64,000 nt of DNA from Burkholderia sp. S171. Lineage in GTDB: Bacteria > Pseudomonadota > Gammaproteobacteria > Burkholderiales > Burkholderiaceae. Position numbers and translations under genes: made by a program. Shown here piece after piece: positions 15,905 through 24,726 of this stretch (its first letter is position 1; each line of letters opens with the position of its first letter). Under the pieces are notes generated by a model. That model did no database searches and was not told the DNA's origin. It worked only from the letters and a program-made list of their open reading frames with translations. The stretch is from the NCBI RefSeq assembly GCF_009766085.1, contig NZ_LMUF01000032.1, positions 1 to 64,000 of the forward strand. The letters are read 5' to 3'.

Positions 15905-17700
15905 GCGGCCAACGTTGCGGGTCGCGGCCCGGCAAGCCGCCGGGTATCGCGCGTAAGTGGGCGCATGGTGCCGCTCACGCGGGAACGGGTGCCGTCCTGA
16001 TCGCTTTTGCGATCACGGCGGCGGCTCAGTCGTATCGTGACGTGACGCCCACGCCACCTCCCGCAAACGCGCACCAACCGGCGGCGCCAGCGCCTCCCGG
16101 GGGCGACACCAACGCCACGCAGGTGGCCGTCGAGACGCTGCGCGGTCTGGTCTTTGCGGCAGATCACCGCGCTCAGTCATCCGTCACCGAAGTAGCGCAG
16201 GGGGCGATCACCGCGCAGGGCCTGCCGCTACTCGACGCGCCGTTCCTCGCCGCCTTCTCAGCCGACCTCGGCCGGCCCATGACGTTCGGACGGCTCGCGC
16301 AGATACGCCGCGCGGTTGTGCAGCGCTATCGCGAAGCGGGGCAACCGCTTGTTGACGTGTACGTTCCCGAGCAGGATGTGTCGGGCGGCGTAGTGCGCAT
16401 TGCGGTGACGAGTTACCGCCTGGGTAAGGTGATCGCGCGCGGGAACCGCTATTTTTCCGATTCCGTGCTCACCGGAGAGATGCCGCTTGCGAGCGGCGAA
16501 TCGATCAGCGAAGCCGATGTAACGTCGGGGCTGGCGCTGCTCAACCTGAATCCGTACCGGACGGTGAACGTGGTGTACGCGCCCGGGTCAACTGAAGACT
16601 CGACCGACGTGGTACTGGACACGCAAGATCGTCTGCCGCTGCGCCTGAGTGCCGGCTACGACAATGGAGGGGTGAGCCAGCTTGGCCGGGACCGCTTCTT
16701 CGCCGGTATCGACTACGGCAATCTGTTCGGCCTCGATCAGGAGATCAGCTACCAGCTCACGACCAACAGCGACGTGTTCGACGGCCGCCCGGATATCTTC
16801 GGCGGCGCGAACCGCCCGCGTTTCGTAGGGCATTCGTTCAATTACACTGCGCCGCTGCCCTGGCTCGATCGGGTCGAACTATTCGGCATGTATGCGCAGA
16901 GCACGCCGGATCTGCCGGACAGTTATGGGCAGACCGGAATATCAGCACAACTGAGCTTTCGTTACGACTGGCGGATCGCGTCGGCAGGACAGTGGCAGCA
17001 GCAGGTGCAGTTTGGCTATGACTTCAAGCGGTCGAATAACAACCTCGAATTCGGTGGCTTCCAGGTGTTCGGTTCGAATACCCACATCCATCAATTCGTC
17101 ATTGCCTACGACGTCACCAAGACCGACACGCTCGGCCAGGCAGCCGCGAACGCAACGTTTTTTCTGAGCCCCGGGCACTTTGACGGCGATGACAACGACG
17201 CGGCCTTCAACACCTCGCGCCTCGGCGCGAAAGCGCGATACGCGTACATGCAGTCATCGGTCCAGCGCGACGTGGCAATTGGCGCCGGCTTTTCGCTGTA
17301 TGGGCGAGGCGTGTTCCAGTGGACGCCGAATACGCTGCTGCCCAGCGAGGAACTCGGGCTTGGCGGGGATACTAGTGTGCGCGGCTACGAGCCGTATGTC
17401 GTGCTGGGCGACCGCGGCTGGAGTCTGCAGACGGAATTGCGCACGCCGCCGCTCGGACTCGGCGCGCCGGGCATCGCGCTGCAGCCTTTTTTGTTCCTGG
17501 ATGCCGGACACGTCTGGAACCGGATCGATGAACCGGCCGAGCAGAACAACGGTTCGCTTGTCAGCGTCGGCGCGGGCTTGCGCTTTCAGATGTCGCGATT
17601 CGTCACCGTGCGCGGCACCGTTGGCTTTCCTCTGCGCGCAGCCTTGCCGGGAGGCTCGACAGGGCCGCTGGCAGTCGTGTATGTCGTGATTGGCACCTAG
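15901..17700 (+). CDS. TpsB-type outer-membrane transporter (ShlB/FhaC/HecB family)
   Basis: This is a 599-residue outer-membrane pore that secretes the adhesin encoded just upstream. A hydrophobic export segment (about 26-42, GAVLIAFAITAAAQ) is followed by a POTRA region: YREAGQPLVDVYVPEQDVSGGVVRIAVTSYR and GEMPLASGESISEADVTSGL. The C-terminal ShlB-type barrel runs from about residue 235. It holds GLGGDTSVRGYEPYVVLGD, the conserved surface-loop VRGY motif, and ends with a strand in VVYVVIGT. The best start is the TTG at 15901, which overlaps the adhesin TGA (TTGA) and gives tight coupling. No in-frame ATG lies near the 5' end. The pairing with the adhesin is well supported by order and overlap. 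Confidence 0.93.
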   Translation: MSGQRCGSRPGKPPGIARKWAHGAAHAGTGAVLIAFAITAAAQSYRDVTPTPPPANAHQPAAPAPPGGDTNATQVAVETLRGLVFAADHRAQSSVTEVAQGAITAQGLPLLDAPFLAAFSADLGRPMTFGRLAQIRRAVVQRYREAGQPLVDVYVPEQDVSGGVVRIAVTSYRLGKVIARGNRYFSDSVLTGEMPLASGESISEADVTSGLALLNLNPYRTVNVVYAPGSTEDSTDVVLDTQDRLPLRLSAGYDNGGVSQLGRDRFFAGIDYGNLFGLDQEISYQLTTNSDVFDGRPDIFGGANRPRFVGHSFNYTAPLPWLDRVELFGMYAQSTPDLPDSYGQTGISAQLSFRYDWRIASAGQWQQQVQFGYDFKRSNNNLEFGGFQVFGSNTHIHQFVIAYDVTKTDTLGQAAANATFFLSPGHFDGDDNDAAFNTSRLGAKARYAYMQSSVQRDVAIGAGFSLYGRGVFQWTPNTLLPSEELGLGGDTSVRGYEPYVVLGDRGWSLQTELRTPPLGLGAPGIALQPFLFLDAGHVWNRIDEPAEQNNGSLVSVGAGLRFQMSRFVTVRGTVGFPLRAALPGGSTGPLAVVYVVIGT

Positions 17701-17949
17701 CAAAGTGAACGACGTATAGAGGCGGTCTCGCTACATTCAAAATCGCTTCGGACTATTCCAAAGTGTATTTCTTATCGCGAGTATTCTTCCGTTGAAATTG
17801 TTTGCCTAGACTCCGTCTCAGATGCACCACTCGTTCCAAGCTCTCAACACTAACCCCCTGTTGCACTTCAGCCTTGAAACCGCCGTTGTTAGTTTGCTTT
17901 TGCAAGGGCCGCGCACAAGCCCTGGCGCTTGCGCATCCATGTCAGACGA

Positions 17950-18384
17950 TCACTGCCCCGGACGATTGTCAAAAGCATCGCGCGATTTTTCCACTGCTTC
18001 GAGATTGTCAGCGGCCCAGACCCACACTCCACAAAACGCCGCACCCAAAGTAATACCAAGATCCGTGAGTTGGTATTCGACCTTTGGAGGCACGACCGGA
18101 TACACCGTGCGTGTCACCAGACCGTCGCGTTCCATTGTCCGAAGCGTCTGGGTGAGCATTTTTTGGCTAATGCCCTCCACCAGTTCGCTAAGGCGCGTAA
18201 AGCGTAAAAGTGTTTTTTCCGCGAGTACCTCAAGGATCAACATGGTCCACTTGTCGGCCACACGACCGATGAGATCCCTGACTAATGATGCAATGCGCGG
18301 ATCAAGGTCGACCGGTTGCGTAAGGCTTGAATAATATTGAGCGGCTGCAATCTGTTCTTTAGTGAATTTTGGAACTCGTTCCAT
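17950..18384 (-). CDS. HxlR-family transcriptional regulator
   Basis: The 144-residue protein has the HxlR winged helix: VADKWTMLILEVLAEKTLLRFTRLSELVEGISQKMLTQTLRTMERDGLVTRTVY, followed by the PPKVEYQLTDLG wing. HxlR regulators bind as dimers to the region between themselves and a divergent oxidoreductase gene. Here that gene is the SDR at 18496. The shared 111-base gap is A+T-rich and holds short ACAC/GTGT inverted elements near 18386-18404. Effector unknown; family members often sense aldehydes or other electrophiles. Repression of the SDR is inferred. Confidence 0.92.
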   Translation of the reverse strand: MERVPKFTKEQIAAAQYYSSLTQPVDLDPRIASLVRDLIGRVADKWTMLILEVLAEKTLLRFTRLSELVEGISQKMLTQTLRTMERDGLVTRTVYPVVPPKVEYQLTDLGITLGAAFCGVWVWAADNLEAVEKSRDAFDNRPGQ

Positions 18385-18495
18385 TTTTACACTCTCTTTT
18401 TGGTGTGTATAAGACTTTTAGGTGCCTTCTTTCATTTTTATAGTGTACCCGTCAGACTGTGTTCATGCTTAACAACACACGCACGGAGTGACGCC

Positions 18496-19269
18496 ATGAA
18501 GATGATCGGAAGAACCGTTTTGATTACGGGTGGAACAAGCGGAATTGGTTTGGAGCTGGCAAGGCAACTGATTGCGCGAAGCAATACAGTAGTCATCACT
18601 GGGCGGGATAACGCCAGGCTTGAAGCTGCACAGCAGACTGTCCCAGGCGTCCATCTTTTTCAAAGCGACGTTAGCGATCAGACGAGCATCAAGGCGTTAT
18701 ACGAGAAGGTGGCCACTCAGTTTCCAACCTTGGACACGCTGGTGAACAATGCCGGGACCATGCGCAATATCAGGCTGCACCAGCAGCGTGAACTGGATGA
18801 CCTGACCTCTGAAATTGACGGGAACCTCAAGGGACCCATGTGGATGGTTCAGCAGTTCCTTCCTTTGTTGCGGAAAAAAAATGACAGCCTGATTGTGAAC
18901 GTTTCGTCGGGCCTGGCGTTTGTCCCGCTTCCTATTGCGCCGATATACAGCGCTTCAAAGGCTGCGATTCACGCCTATACGCAATGCCTTAGAGCGCAAC
19001 TAGAAGGTACGGGCGTATCGGTCGTCGAGTTAGCTCCGCCGGGCACCGAAACACCGTTGTTTCGGGGTGACTTTGCGATTGAAATGAAGGGTGAAAAAGG
19101 CATGAACGTAACCACGCTTGTGCAGCGTGCTATCGCCGGTATCGAAGCCGGGAAGGCTGAGATTCGTCCGGGCGTGAGCAACGTGCTGAAGATTGCAAGT
19201 CGTGTGGCGCCGCACTTCATGTTCAAGCAGATGGTCAAGCTTGGTCGCCCAAAACCGTCCGGTGCCTGA
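18496..19269 (+). CDS. Short-chain dehydrogenase/reductase (DltE-like)
   Basis: The product is a 257-residue classical SDR, probably cytoplasmic. The cofactor motif is TGGTSGIGLELARQL (TGxxxGxG), LVNNAG is at about residue 87, and the active-site Ser and Tyr-x-x-x-Lys are in NVSSG and YSASKAA. A stretch ending APPGTETPLFRG and a C-terminal KQMVKLGRP tail fit the DltE-like subgroup often annotated in Burkholderia, but the substrate is unknown. The start is the ATG at 18496, in the gap shared with the divergent HxlR gene. An open frame upstream of it has no coding character. A hydrolase gene follows 65 bases downstream and is probably co-transcribed. Confidence 0.9.
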   Translation: MKMIGRTVLITGGTSGIGLELARQLIARSNTVVITGRDNARLEAAQQTVPGVHLFQSDVSDQTSIKALYEKVATQFPTLDTLVNNAGTMRNIRLHQQRELDDLTSEIDGNLKGPMWMVQQFLPLLRKKNDSLIVNVSSGLAFVPLPIAPIYSASKAAIHAYTQCLRAQLEGTGVSVVELAPPGTETPLFRGDFAIEMKGEKGMNVTTLVQRAIAGIEAGKAEIRPGVSNVLKIASRVAPHFMFKQMVKLGRPKPSGA

Positions 19270-19334
19270 GCGTAATTTCACTAGCGGAAAAATTTGTAGT
19301 TGGACCAGGCAAGCCGGTGTTGACAGGGGGCCGC

Positions 19335-20207
19335 ATGAAGCGGGAAACACTACAAAGCGCAAAGCACGTAACGTCGCTTGATGGGACATCGATCGGATAT
19401 CAGTCTTTTGGTAGCGGGTCAGGCGTGGTGCTAGTGGAAGGCGCAATGGGCACCGCCGAGAACTATCGACAGCTTGCATTCGCATTGGCCGACCAATTCA
19501 CGGTTCACGTACCTGATCGACGCGGACGTGGCATGAGTCCTCGGCCGTACGACGCCAAGCATTCGATAGACGACGATGTGGAGGACCTGCGATGCGTCCT
19601 TGAGCATACCCAGTCTCGGTATCTATTTGGTTTGAGCTCTGGCGCGATGATCGTCCTTGAGGGCCTTAGACAAGGTTTGCGGGTGGAGCGGGCCGCAGTT
19701 TATGAGCCACCGTTCTATCTGGACGGGATGTCACACGACGACATCCAGCGCTTTAACGCGCAAGTCGAGCGCAAGCAACTAGCGGCTGCGCTCGTCACAG
19801 TCATGGGAATCGTGCGGCTGGGGCCACCCCTTGTGCGGTTTGTTCCGCAATGGCTTCTGCGGGTTGGTGCGGGCCTTGCATTGCGCGCGGATAGCCGGCG
19901 TTCCACACCGTATGCACGACTCAGCGAGTTGATACCCGCGATGCGATACGACTTGAACGTCGTCGCCAGCATGAATCACCATTTAAACGACCTTCGCGTG
20001 GTCAACACGCCGGTGTTGCTGATGGGTGGAGATAGGAGTCCGGACTATCTAAAGACCTCCATCCTTACGTTGAAAAAACTGTTGCCTGTTGTCGAGTTGG
20101 TCGAGCTAGTCGATGCCGATTATTCGGCACCTTGGAACGACGACCTCAATGGAAGGCCCGTCCAAGTGGGACGCGCTCTACAAGATTTTTTCGCCCCCGG
20201 ACACTGA
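19335..20207 (+). CDS. Alpha/beta-hydrolase-fold protein with catalytic His apparently replaced
   Basis: The 290-residue protein begins at an ATG preceded by AGGGGG. The oxyanion and nucleophile regions are seen: VVLVEGAMGTAENYRQLA, VHVPDRRGRGMSPRPYD and GLSSGAMIVLEGLRQG with nucleophile Ser101. In this family the His near the C-terminus lies in a DHSAP- or NHTA-like stretch. Here the matching stretch reads VDADYSAPWND, with Tyr263 (TAT, 20121-20123) where His (CAT) is expected. No other His lies in the last 50 residues except the final one. The protein may therefore be inactive as a hydrolase or have changed function. It probably shares a transcript with the SDR before it. Confidence 0.8.
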   Translation: MKRETLQSAKHVTSLDGTSIGYQSFGSGSGVVLVEGAMGTAENYRQLAFALADQFTVHVPDRRGRGMSPRPYDAKHSIDDDVEDLRCVLEHTQSRYLFGLSSGAMIVLEGLRQGLRVERAAVYEPPFYLDGMSHDDIQRFNAQVERKQLAAALVTVMGIVRLGPPLVRFVPQWLLRVGAGLALRADSRRSTPYARLSELIPAMRYDLNVVASMNHHLNDLRVVNTPVLLMGGDRSPDYLKTSILTLKKLLPVVELVELVDADYSAPWNDDLNGRPVQVGRALQDFFAPGH

Positions 20208-20449
20208 GGCTAAGCCACGGTGCGTCGCCAGGCGGTTTGCCTTAGCCATCGTTTCCTGAAAACCAACGGACGCCGCGCGTCAAATCTGCGTTGTCCGGAA
20301 GGCGCTTCTTACCCCCGGCGCTTGCGTCGCAAATTCGGTATTTCCTGCTTATCCGAGCGAATCAAGAAATTCATACGGAAGATTTGCCCGATAGACTTTC
20401 TTAGCGGACCAGAAGTGCTATCGAGATATCCAGTGAGACAAGCATCGGA

Positions 20450-23167
20450 TCACCTGTTGCCGATCGATTGCGGCTTGCGATTTGCGTTTGCGTGATACTC
20501 GCTGCGACGCAGGAAGCCGTGAAGTTCTTCGAGCGGCATAGGGCGGGCAAACAGGTAACCTTGCATTTCATTGCAACCATGCTCCATCAGGAAGTCACGC
20601 TGCTGAATCGTCTCGACGCCTTCAGCGATCACTTGCGCACCGAACGCAATTCCGAGTGCCAGGACGGCCAGCACGAGTGCCTCGTCCTGAACCGACACGC
20701 CAATGCCATTGACCAGTGACTTGTCGATTTTCAGGCGGTCCGGTCCAAGCGCTTTCAATGACGAGAGGTTGGAATAGCCGGTTCCGAAGTCATCGATCGC
20801 GATGATGGCGCCGCGTGCCGCCAGCGTCTTCAGTGCGGTGCCGGTGCAAGGCGATGCGAGTGTGCTTTCCGTGATCTCCAGTTCCAGTTGCTCCGGATTC
20901 ACACCGGTCGCGGCCATTGAACGGGATAAAAACTCGACCACATTGCCCTGTGTGAACTGCCGGGGCGAGAGGTTGACCGCGACGCGTAATCCATCATAAC
21001 GCGCCGATAGCTCGACGACTGTACTGCATACCTCACCGATCACCCACTCCCCGATCGGCACAATCAATCCGGATTCCTCAGCAAGCGGTATGAATTCCCC
21101 CGGCGAGATGGGTCCGAGCGCCGGATCGAACCATCGTATCAGCGCTTCAACGGCGACCACGCGACCCGTCGCGACGTTAATCTGAGGCTGGTAGTAAAGA
21201 CAGAATTCCGTGTCACGGATCGCACGGCGCAAATTCTGCGCTGCGGACAAGCGCACTTGTGCTCGAGTGCCGGTCGAGAAATCGTAACGGCGAACCGTAT
21301 TGCGGCCCATCGATTTCGCTTCGTACATGGCGGCGTCCGCGCGTTTGATCAGCGTTTCAGCGTCGCTGCCGTCGTCGGGGAAAAGACTCACGCCCATGCT
21401 GCAATCGATATAAAACTCGTGCTCGTCGATCTTCATTGATGGTGCAAGGGCGCCCTGCAGTCTGCGGAGGATCACATCCACATGTCCGTATCCAGCGATG
21501 TTCGGTATGAGGATGACGAACTCATCGCCGCCGTACCGCGCGACTGTCATTGTTGGCGAAGACGCGGACAAGAGCCTTTCGGCGACCTGCTGCAGTAGCC
21601 GGTCGCCCACGCTGTGGCCGAGTGAATCGTTCACGTCCTTGAAATGATCCATGTCGAGGAACACCACGGCAAGCTGCGTCCCGGCCAGGATCGACGCGCT
21701 GATGGCCTGCCGAAGCCGCTCGCTCAACAACACCCGGTTAGGCAATTGCGTCAGGGCATCGTAGCTCGCTTGCCGGGCTAGCCGGTTGCGCGACTCCACG
21801 AGTTCGGTCACGTCGTTCACAATGGCGATGTGATGCGTGGCAATGCCGGTGTCATCGAGCACCGGCGCAATGAGTAACTGGTTCCAGAACATGCGGCCAT
21901 CGGCACGATAATTCCGCAGGATCGTGCTGACTTCGGCGTCCGTTTTTAATGCCGCGCGGATTTCACGAAGTCCTTCCTGCTGGCGTTCATCGCCTTGCAG
22001 GAAACGGCAGTCGCGCCCCATGACCTGCGCCGCCGTGTACCCGGTGATGCGCTCGAACGCAGGATTCACATAGTCGATCAAATGCTGCTTGCCGTAGGCA
22101 CGCGTCATGACGACTGCGTTCACGCACGCATCGAGCGCGCGGCTTCGCAGACGCAGCGCAAGCTCGGCGGCTTTGCGCGTGGTGATGTCATCATGCAGCG
22201 TCAGAACGCCCATCACCTCGCCATCTGGATCGAGTAAAGGGACCTTGGTCTTGGCGTACCAGCGTAACTCGCGCGCCGGCTCGAAGTACGCCGGGTGTTC
22301 GTAGGCAATGTGCCCACCGTTCGCGGACATTGCTTGTGCGTCGCGGGAGCGGGCGTCGGCAGCATCCGAGCGCCATGGCAGCTCGGCGTCAGTGAGTCCA
22401 TACACGTCTTCCGCGCGTGCGAGACCTATTTCCTTCGCAAACGACGCATTGCAACCGATGTATTCGGAGTGTTTATTCTTCCAGTAGATGCGCTGCGGCA
22501 CGCTGTTCAAAACGGTTTCGAGCATGGACTTCGCACTCGCGACTTCTAGCTCCGCTTGCCGGCGCTTGGAGACATCCAGACAGATGACGTAACAAGATTT
22601 CTTGTTTCCGAAATCAGAGATCTGGTACGAAACGTTGACGGTAAGCTCGGCGCCTCCGTTTCGCAAATGCGTCCATTCGCCGGCAGAACCCGCGGTGTGC
22701 GTTGCCGCTGCAATTTCACGCAACTTGCGCCTGAAAGCGGGGACATCGCGGGCAGGGCGAAGTTGATCCATCGACAACCTCTTGAACTCCGCGCGGGTGT
22801 ATCCGTACAGAGTGCAGGCGTGCTTGTTCGCCGCGATGATGCCTGCCGTGTCGACGTCGAAAAGAATGATGGGCAGCGGATGACTGCTGAAGTACCGCTT
22901 GAATATGAGCTTGGGAAGGTCGGCGGGAAGGGGCCGGAAGACCGATCGAAAGATCATGCCGCCAAGCAGTACGCCAAGGACTATTAACAATAAGGACTCT
23001 TGGACCTGGACGGATATCGTCTGCCCGGTCACACCCATGATCGATTCGCTGAATGCCGGTGCCGACGCGAGCAGGGCGCCTAGCGCGAAGCTGGCGGCCG
23101 CGAGCGTCGACCGGCATCGGGACGCGATCAAGCATCGCCTGACAGGCGAGGGGGTGTTGTTGATCAT
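20450..23167 (-). CDS. PAS-PAS-LOV-like-GGDEF-EAL protein (c-di-GMP turnover)
   Basis: The 905-residue protein starts with two hydrophobic segments (about 22-40 and 57-74). Two PAS domains follow (about 88-205 and 207-335), then a third PAS (about 339-457) that looks like a LOV photosensor. It contains GRDCRFLQ at 384-391 with Cys387, and NYRADGRMFWN with Asn419 and Asn429. The GGDEF domain carries ARYGGDEF (546-550) and the EAL domain carries VEALIRWFDP (674-676), DDFGTGYSNL and IAEGVET, so both catalytic signatures are intact. It probably makes or degrades c-di-GMP at the membrane, possibly in response to blue light or redox. It is divergent from a PilZ-domain effector gene and lies near the curli locus, so a role in matrix control is likely. 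Confidence 0.9.
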   Translation of the reverse strand: MINNTPSPVRRCLIASRCRSTLAAASFALGALLASAPAFSESIMGVTGQTISVQVQESLLLIVLGVLLGGMIFRSVFRPLPADLPKLIFKRYFSSHPLPIILFDVDTAGIIAANKHACTLYGYTRAEFKRLSMDQLRPARDVPAFRRKLREIAAATHTAGSAGEWTHLRNGGAELTVNVSYQISDFGNKKSCYVICLDVSKRRQAELEVASAKSMLETVLNSVPQRIYWKNKHSEYIGCNASFAKEIGLARAEDVYGLTDAELPWRSDAADARSRDAQAMSANGGHIAYEHPAYFEPARELRWYAKTKVPLLDPDGEVMGVLTLHDDITTRKAAELALRLRSRALDACVNAVVMTRAYGKQHLIDYVNPAFERITGYTAAQVMGRDCRFLQGDERQQEGLREIRAALKTDAEVSTILRNYRADGRMFWNQLLIAPVLDDTGIATHHIAIVNDVTELVESRNRLARQASYDALTQLPNRVLLSERLRQAISASILAGTQLAVVFLDMDHFKDVNDSLGHSVGDRLLQQVAERLLSASSPTMTVARYGGDEFVILIPNIAGYGHVDVILRRLQGALAPSMKIDEHEFYIDCSMGVSLFPDDGSDAETLIKRADAAMYEAKSMGRNTVRRYDFSTGTRAQVRLSAAQNLRRAIRDTEFCLYYQPQINVATGRVVAVEALIRWFDPALGPISPGEFIPLAEESGLIVPIGEWVIGEVCSTVVELSARYDGLRVAVNLSPRQFTQGNVVEFLSRSMAATGVNPEQLELEITESTLASPCTGTALKTLAARGAIIAIDDFGTGYSNLSSLKALGPDRLKIDKSLVNGIGVSVQDEALVLAVLALGIAFGAQVIAEGVETIQQRDFLMEHGCNEMQGYLFARPMPLEELHGFLRRSEYHANANRKPQSIGNR

Positions 23168-23617
23168 GAAACGGCTCTCTCAGATTTTTTATTTGTTCTC
23201 TGGAATATCGGCACGAAAACGAATTACTTGAATTCACCTCTCGCTGCGCTGTCGGGCAATTCATCTGCGGCCGGTATGTCTTTAGAGAGTACAAGCGAAT
23301 TCCGTGCCGTCGCAGACTGCACCATGCAACACGCGGTGACGGAATTCTTTCGCGCGGCATCTAGCGTGCCTTCTGCCTGCGTTGCCGTGTGCCGGACGGT
23401 TGCATCCGGGTGCCGCGCCAGAAAGGCCGTAACACAGCCGATCGCGTTACGTAACACCGGTGCAGAAGCAACCTCGTCAGAAGGGGTGTGCCGAACACCG
23501 GGCCTTGCAGCACAACGCTTTCCACGTCACGGCCCAGCGGGTGAAAGCGATGGCACGCTAGTTGCAAATAGCAGCCGCAAGGCTCGCAGCATAAAAACAA
23601 TCGCGGCGAGGTATCCC
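23168..23617. other. Divergent promoter region between two c-di-GMP genes
   Basis: About 450 bases separate the EAL-protein start (23167, minus) from the chosen PilZ-protein start (23618, plus). The PilZ frame is open without a stop from 23228, but that upstream part is Cys/Arg-rich and lacks domain resemblance, so it is treated as non-coding. Confidence 0.4.
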
Positions 23618-24421
23618 ATGTTGATCTGGCCAAGGCCAGCTAACCGAACGAGTACTGCGATGATTGCTGATCTGCTGTTTGATACCAACACTGTCGATGC
23701 TGCCGGCTCGGCCTTATCCGAATACGCACTGTGTCATCCGCTGCAGATCGCCATTTGCCTGCGAAAACTCGCTGCGCGTCGCCACTTCATGAGCGTCGAA
23801 TTCGGCGGCCGGCAGATGATGACGCAACTGCTGGACATCGATTCTTCGAACGCCCGATTTGTGTTTGATTTCGGTAGCCTGGCCACCAATAAGCACGTAC
23901 TGCTCGAAGCGCCCGAACTCATCTTTCGCGGCTTGCCCGATGGTGTGCGGACCGAGTTCGCCACACGGTCCGCACAGTTGATCACGTTCGAAGGACGGCT
24001 CGCCCTGGAGGCGCGCTTTCCAGACATTCTCTATCATGTTCAACGTCGTGAATTCTTTCGCGTCGATACCCCCGTGCTCCAACCGTATACCGCGTCTGGC
24101 AAATTTTCAGACGGCGGTGCATTCAGTGTTGATATCAAGGACCTGTCACTTGGCGGTGTTGCGCTGAGAAGCCCGGATGCCTCTTTTGGAGATATCGAAA
24201 TCGGCACTCGGCTGGAAGACGTGACACTGAGCGTGGGAGCCTTCGGCACACTGCGAGTCACGATGGAAGTGGTGTCCCCACGCAGGACAGTGATGCGAAA
24301 CGGTAAGCAGCGCTTTGTGATTGGGTGCCGGTTTATCGATTTGCCGGCCGTGTCGGAACGGACCCTGCAGCGCGTCGTGACGTATCTTGAAGCGCATTGT
24401 CTGGGACTGGCATCCCGCTGA
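23618..24421 (+). CDS. YcgR-type PilZ-domain c-di-GMP receptor
   Basis: The product is 268 residues. The N-terminal half fits the YcgR-N beta barrel, and the C-terminal half (about 140-262) is a PilZ domain. The c-di-GMP-binding residues are in place: RREFFRVDTP at about 143-152 gives the RxxxR motif, and DLSLGGVAL at 175-183 gives the D-x-S-x-x-G motif. In the family such proteins bind c-di-GMP and act on the flagellar motor or other envelope machines. A second ATG 14 codons downstream (23660) is a possible start; 23618 is preferred because GAGG precedes it. It is divergent from a GGDEF-EAL gene and about 300 bases from a LuxR-type regulator that faces it, next to the curli operon. Confidence 0.9.
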   Translation: MLIWPRPANRTSTAMIADLLFDTNTVDAAGSALSEYALCHPLQIAICLRKLAARRHFMSVEFGGRQMMTQLLDIDSSNARFVFDFGSLATNKHVLLEAPELIFRGLPDGVRTEFATRSAQLITFEGRLALEARFPDILYHVQRREFFRVDTPVLQPYTASGKFSDGGAFSVDIKDLSLGGVALRSPDASFGDIEIGTRLEDVTLSVGAFGTLRVTMEVVSPRRTVMRNGKQRFVIGCRFIDLPAVSERTLQRVVTYLEAHCLGLASR

Positions 24422-24427
24422 AAGGGG

Positions 24428-24454
24428 GGCTGCGCCGGAACATCCGGTGCAGCT
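24428..24454. terminator. Hairpin after the PilZ gene
   Basis: GCTGCGCCGG and CCGGTGCAGC form a 10-bp stem with one G-T pair and a 5-base loop. It begins 8 bases after the PilZ stop codon. Only two T residues follow, so it is a plausible but weak intrinsic terminator. Confidence 0.45.
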
Positions 24455-24726
24455 TCACCAACCGCTTGCTAACTCTCCTTTCGACCGCCGACTCGACGAA
24501 ACTGACACCGAGCGGCGCCGGATCAGCGTTTTGATCCACATCAGATACGCAAGCATCGCGGCCGCCAAGGCGGCGACAAGCGCAACGCCTCTGATCAACA
24601 CTCCGCAACTGCAGCACCTTGAAGCATGTCTTCGGCGAGACGCCAGGCGCTTCGTCTCGCCGACGGTAGCAGTAAGTAATACTATCCATCACATCGATGG
24701 ATGAAGGGTAAAGCTACAGTACTGCT
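24455..24726. other. Gap between converging genes
   Basis: With the hairpin before it, this makes about 300 bases between the convergent PilZ and LuxR-type genes. No coding frame with family resemblance is visible. Confidence 0.4.

Noticed and set aside
23228..23617. N-terminal extension of the PilZ protein frame by 130 codons
   Set aside because: The extension is Cys/Arg-rich, has no domain match and lies in the divergent promoter region; the ATG at 23618 fits the YcgR length.
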